The notes under the pieces were generated by a model. The model searched no databases. It worked only from the letters and a program-made list of their open reading frames with translations, and had not been told where the DNA came from. Positions 63,447-64,000 of a DNA stretch of 64,000 bases are shown here, piece after piece. A program made the position numbers and the translations under genes. Positions within the stretch are counted from its first letter, which is position 1, and every line of letters begins with the position of its first letter. Origin of the DNA: Microlunatus parietis (lineage in GTDB: Bacteria; Actinomycetota; Actinomycetes; Propionibacteriales; Propionibacteriaceae); NCBI RefSeq assembly GCF_013407955.1, contig NZ_JACCBU010000001.1, positions 6,758,001 to 6,822,000 on the forward strand, given 5' to 3'.

Positions 63447-63830
63447 ATGGTATCGGTGCGCTACATCGTGGACGACGTGGAGACGGCGATCGCCTTCTAC
63501 ACCGGCTTTCTGGGCTTCACCGTGGAGCTGCATCCGGCACCGGGCTTCGCCGCGCTGAGCCGTGGCGACCTTCGGCTGCTGCTGTCCGAACCGGTCGGCG
63601 CCGGCGGTGCTGCCCAGGCCATGCCGGACGGGCGCCGCCCCGAGCCGGGCGGCTGGAACCGAATCGTGATCACGACCGAGGATCTCGACGCCGAGGTGGA
63701 CCGGCTGCGGGCCGGCGGCGCGTCCTTCCGCAACGAGATCGTCGCCGGTTTCGGCGGGAAGCAGATCCTGCTGGACGATCCGTCGGGCAACGCTATCGAG
63801 TTGTCCGAGCCGAGGAAGTCGGCCGACTGA
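63447..63830 (+). CDS. VOC-family protein, divergent from the ArsR fusion
   Basis: 127 aa from ATG 63447, nine bases after GGGAG; an ATG at 63438 overlaps that site. VOC fold: VRYIVDDVETAIAFYTGFLG, FAALSRGDLRLLLSEP, NRIVITTEDLDAEVDRLRAG and KQILLDDPSGNAIELSEP. Glyoxalase-like, substrate unknown. Because it shares an ArsR-type operator it may serve arsenic or metalloid stress, but the motif does not identify it as ArsI. Confidence 0.85.
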   Translation: MVSVRYIVDDVETAIAFYTGFLGFTVELHPAPGFAALSRGDLRLLLSEPVGAGGAAQAMPDGRRPEPGGWNRIVITTEDLDAEVDRLRAGGASFRNEIVAGFGGKQILLDDPSGNAIELSEPRKSAD

Positions 63831-63869
63831 ACAGTGCGGTCGCCGGCCGGCAGCCCCCGGTCCGGCCGG

Positions 63870-64000
63870 TCACGCCGCCTGCTGCCGGTCCCGTCCCGGT
63901 AGCAGGACGGACCCGGCCCGCCGCAGCACCACTGGATGGGTCGCGAACCAGGCCGCGCCGGCACAGACGAACTCCTTGATCCGCGCGGCGGCCGGGCCGG
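63870..64000 (-). CDS. C-terminal end of an unrecognised protein (5' part outside window)
   Basis: The minus-strand frame is open from the right edge to a TGA at 63870 and reads RIKEFVCAGAAWFATHP, then VVLRRAGSVLLPGRDRQQAA. It is host-like in codon use. The fragment is too short to name. It is convergent with the VOC gene. Confidence 0.5.
   Translation of the reverse strand, partial: GPAAARIKEFVCAGAAWFATHPVVLRRAGSVLLPGRDRQQAA

Overview
High-GC actinobacterial chromosome. The third codon position is very GC-rich, operons are joined by GTGA/ATGA overlaps, and WhiB7, AdnAB, UvrD2 and F420-type enzymes are present. A PPA1309-family gene, a UPF0182 gene and arrays of decayed 'CGGTCGCGGA' repeats suggest a Propionibacteriales organism, perhaps Microlunatus-like. 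That placement is inference.

The backbone looks like the block known in Mycobacterium as Rv3202c to Rv3193c: adnA-adnB (1-5090), nudC (29634), uvrD2-whiB7-ABC1 kinase-Rv3196-like gene (39437-45211), and DUF2342 zincin, PDZ/Lon-like protease and UPF0182 protein (50754-57342). Here it is stretched over more than 57 kb by inserted blocks.

Block 1 (5.1-19.7 kb) holds several decayed genes, two repeat arrays and a compact type VII-like module reading leftwards: soluble FtsK/SpoIIIE ATPase, membrane protein, WXG100-like protein, second small helical protein, putative toxin, putative immunity protein. The module lies between two direct copies of the 3' end of a uvrA-like gene plus its downstream repeat, one intact and one decayed, as if an island had been captured there. 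Block 2 (19.7-28.7 kb) is a divergent locus: a HerA/FtsK-like ATPase followed by a deaminase toxin, a SUKH-4-like immunity protein, a kinase-fold effector and a small protein on the minus strand, and a two-TM membrane protein coupled to a serpin on the plus strand. The two toxins share an N-terminal PVEYI-type motif that may be a sorting signal. I consider this the most interesting system in the window. Block 3 (30.5-39.3 kb) is a complete recC-recB-recD operon next to uvrD2, so AdnAB, RecBCD and UvrD2 are all encoded within about 42 kb.

The whiB7 leader (41590-42221) shows a WhiB7-type promoter, a strong ribosome site with a 121-codon leader ORF, and two mutually exclusive hairpins (terminator and antiterminator). 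The rest (45-64 kb) is ordinary metabolic and housekeeping genes, with three DnaA-box-like sites, a 164-bp MITE-like palindromic element with apparent TA duplication, a decayed acetyltransferase gene, and a divergent ArsR-phosphatase/VOC pair with a recognisable operator. I saw no rRNA, tRNA, CRISPR array, intact transposase or integrase.
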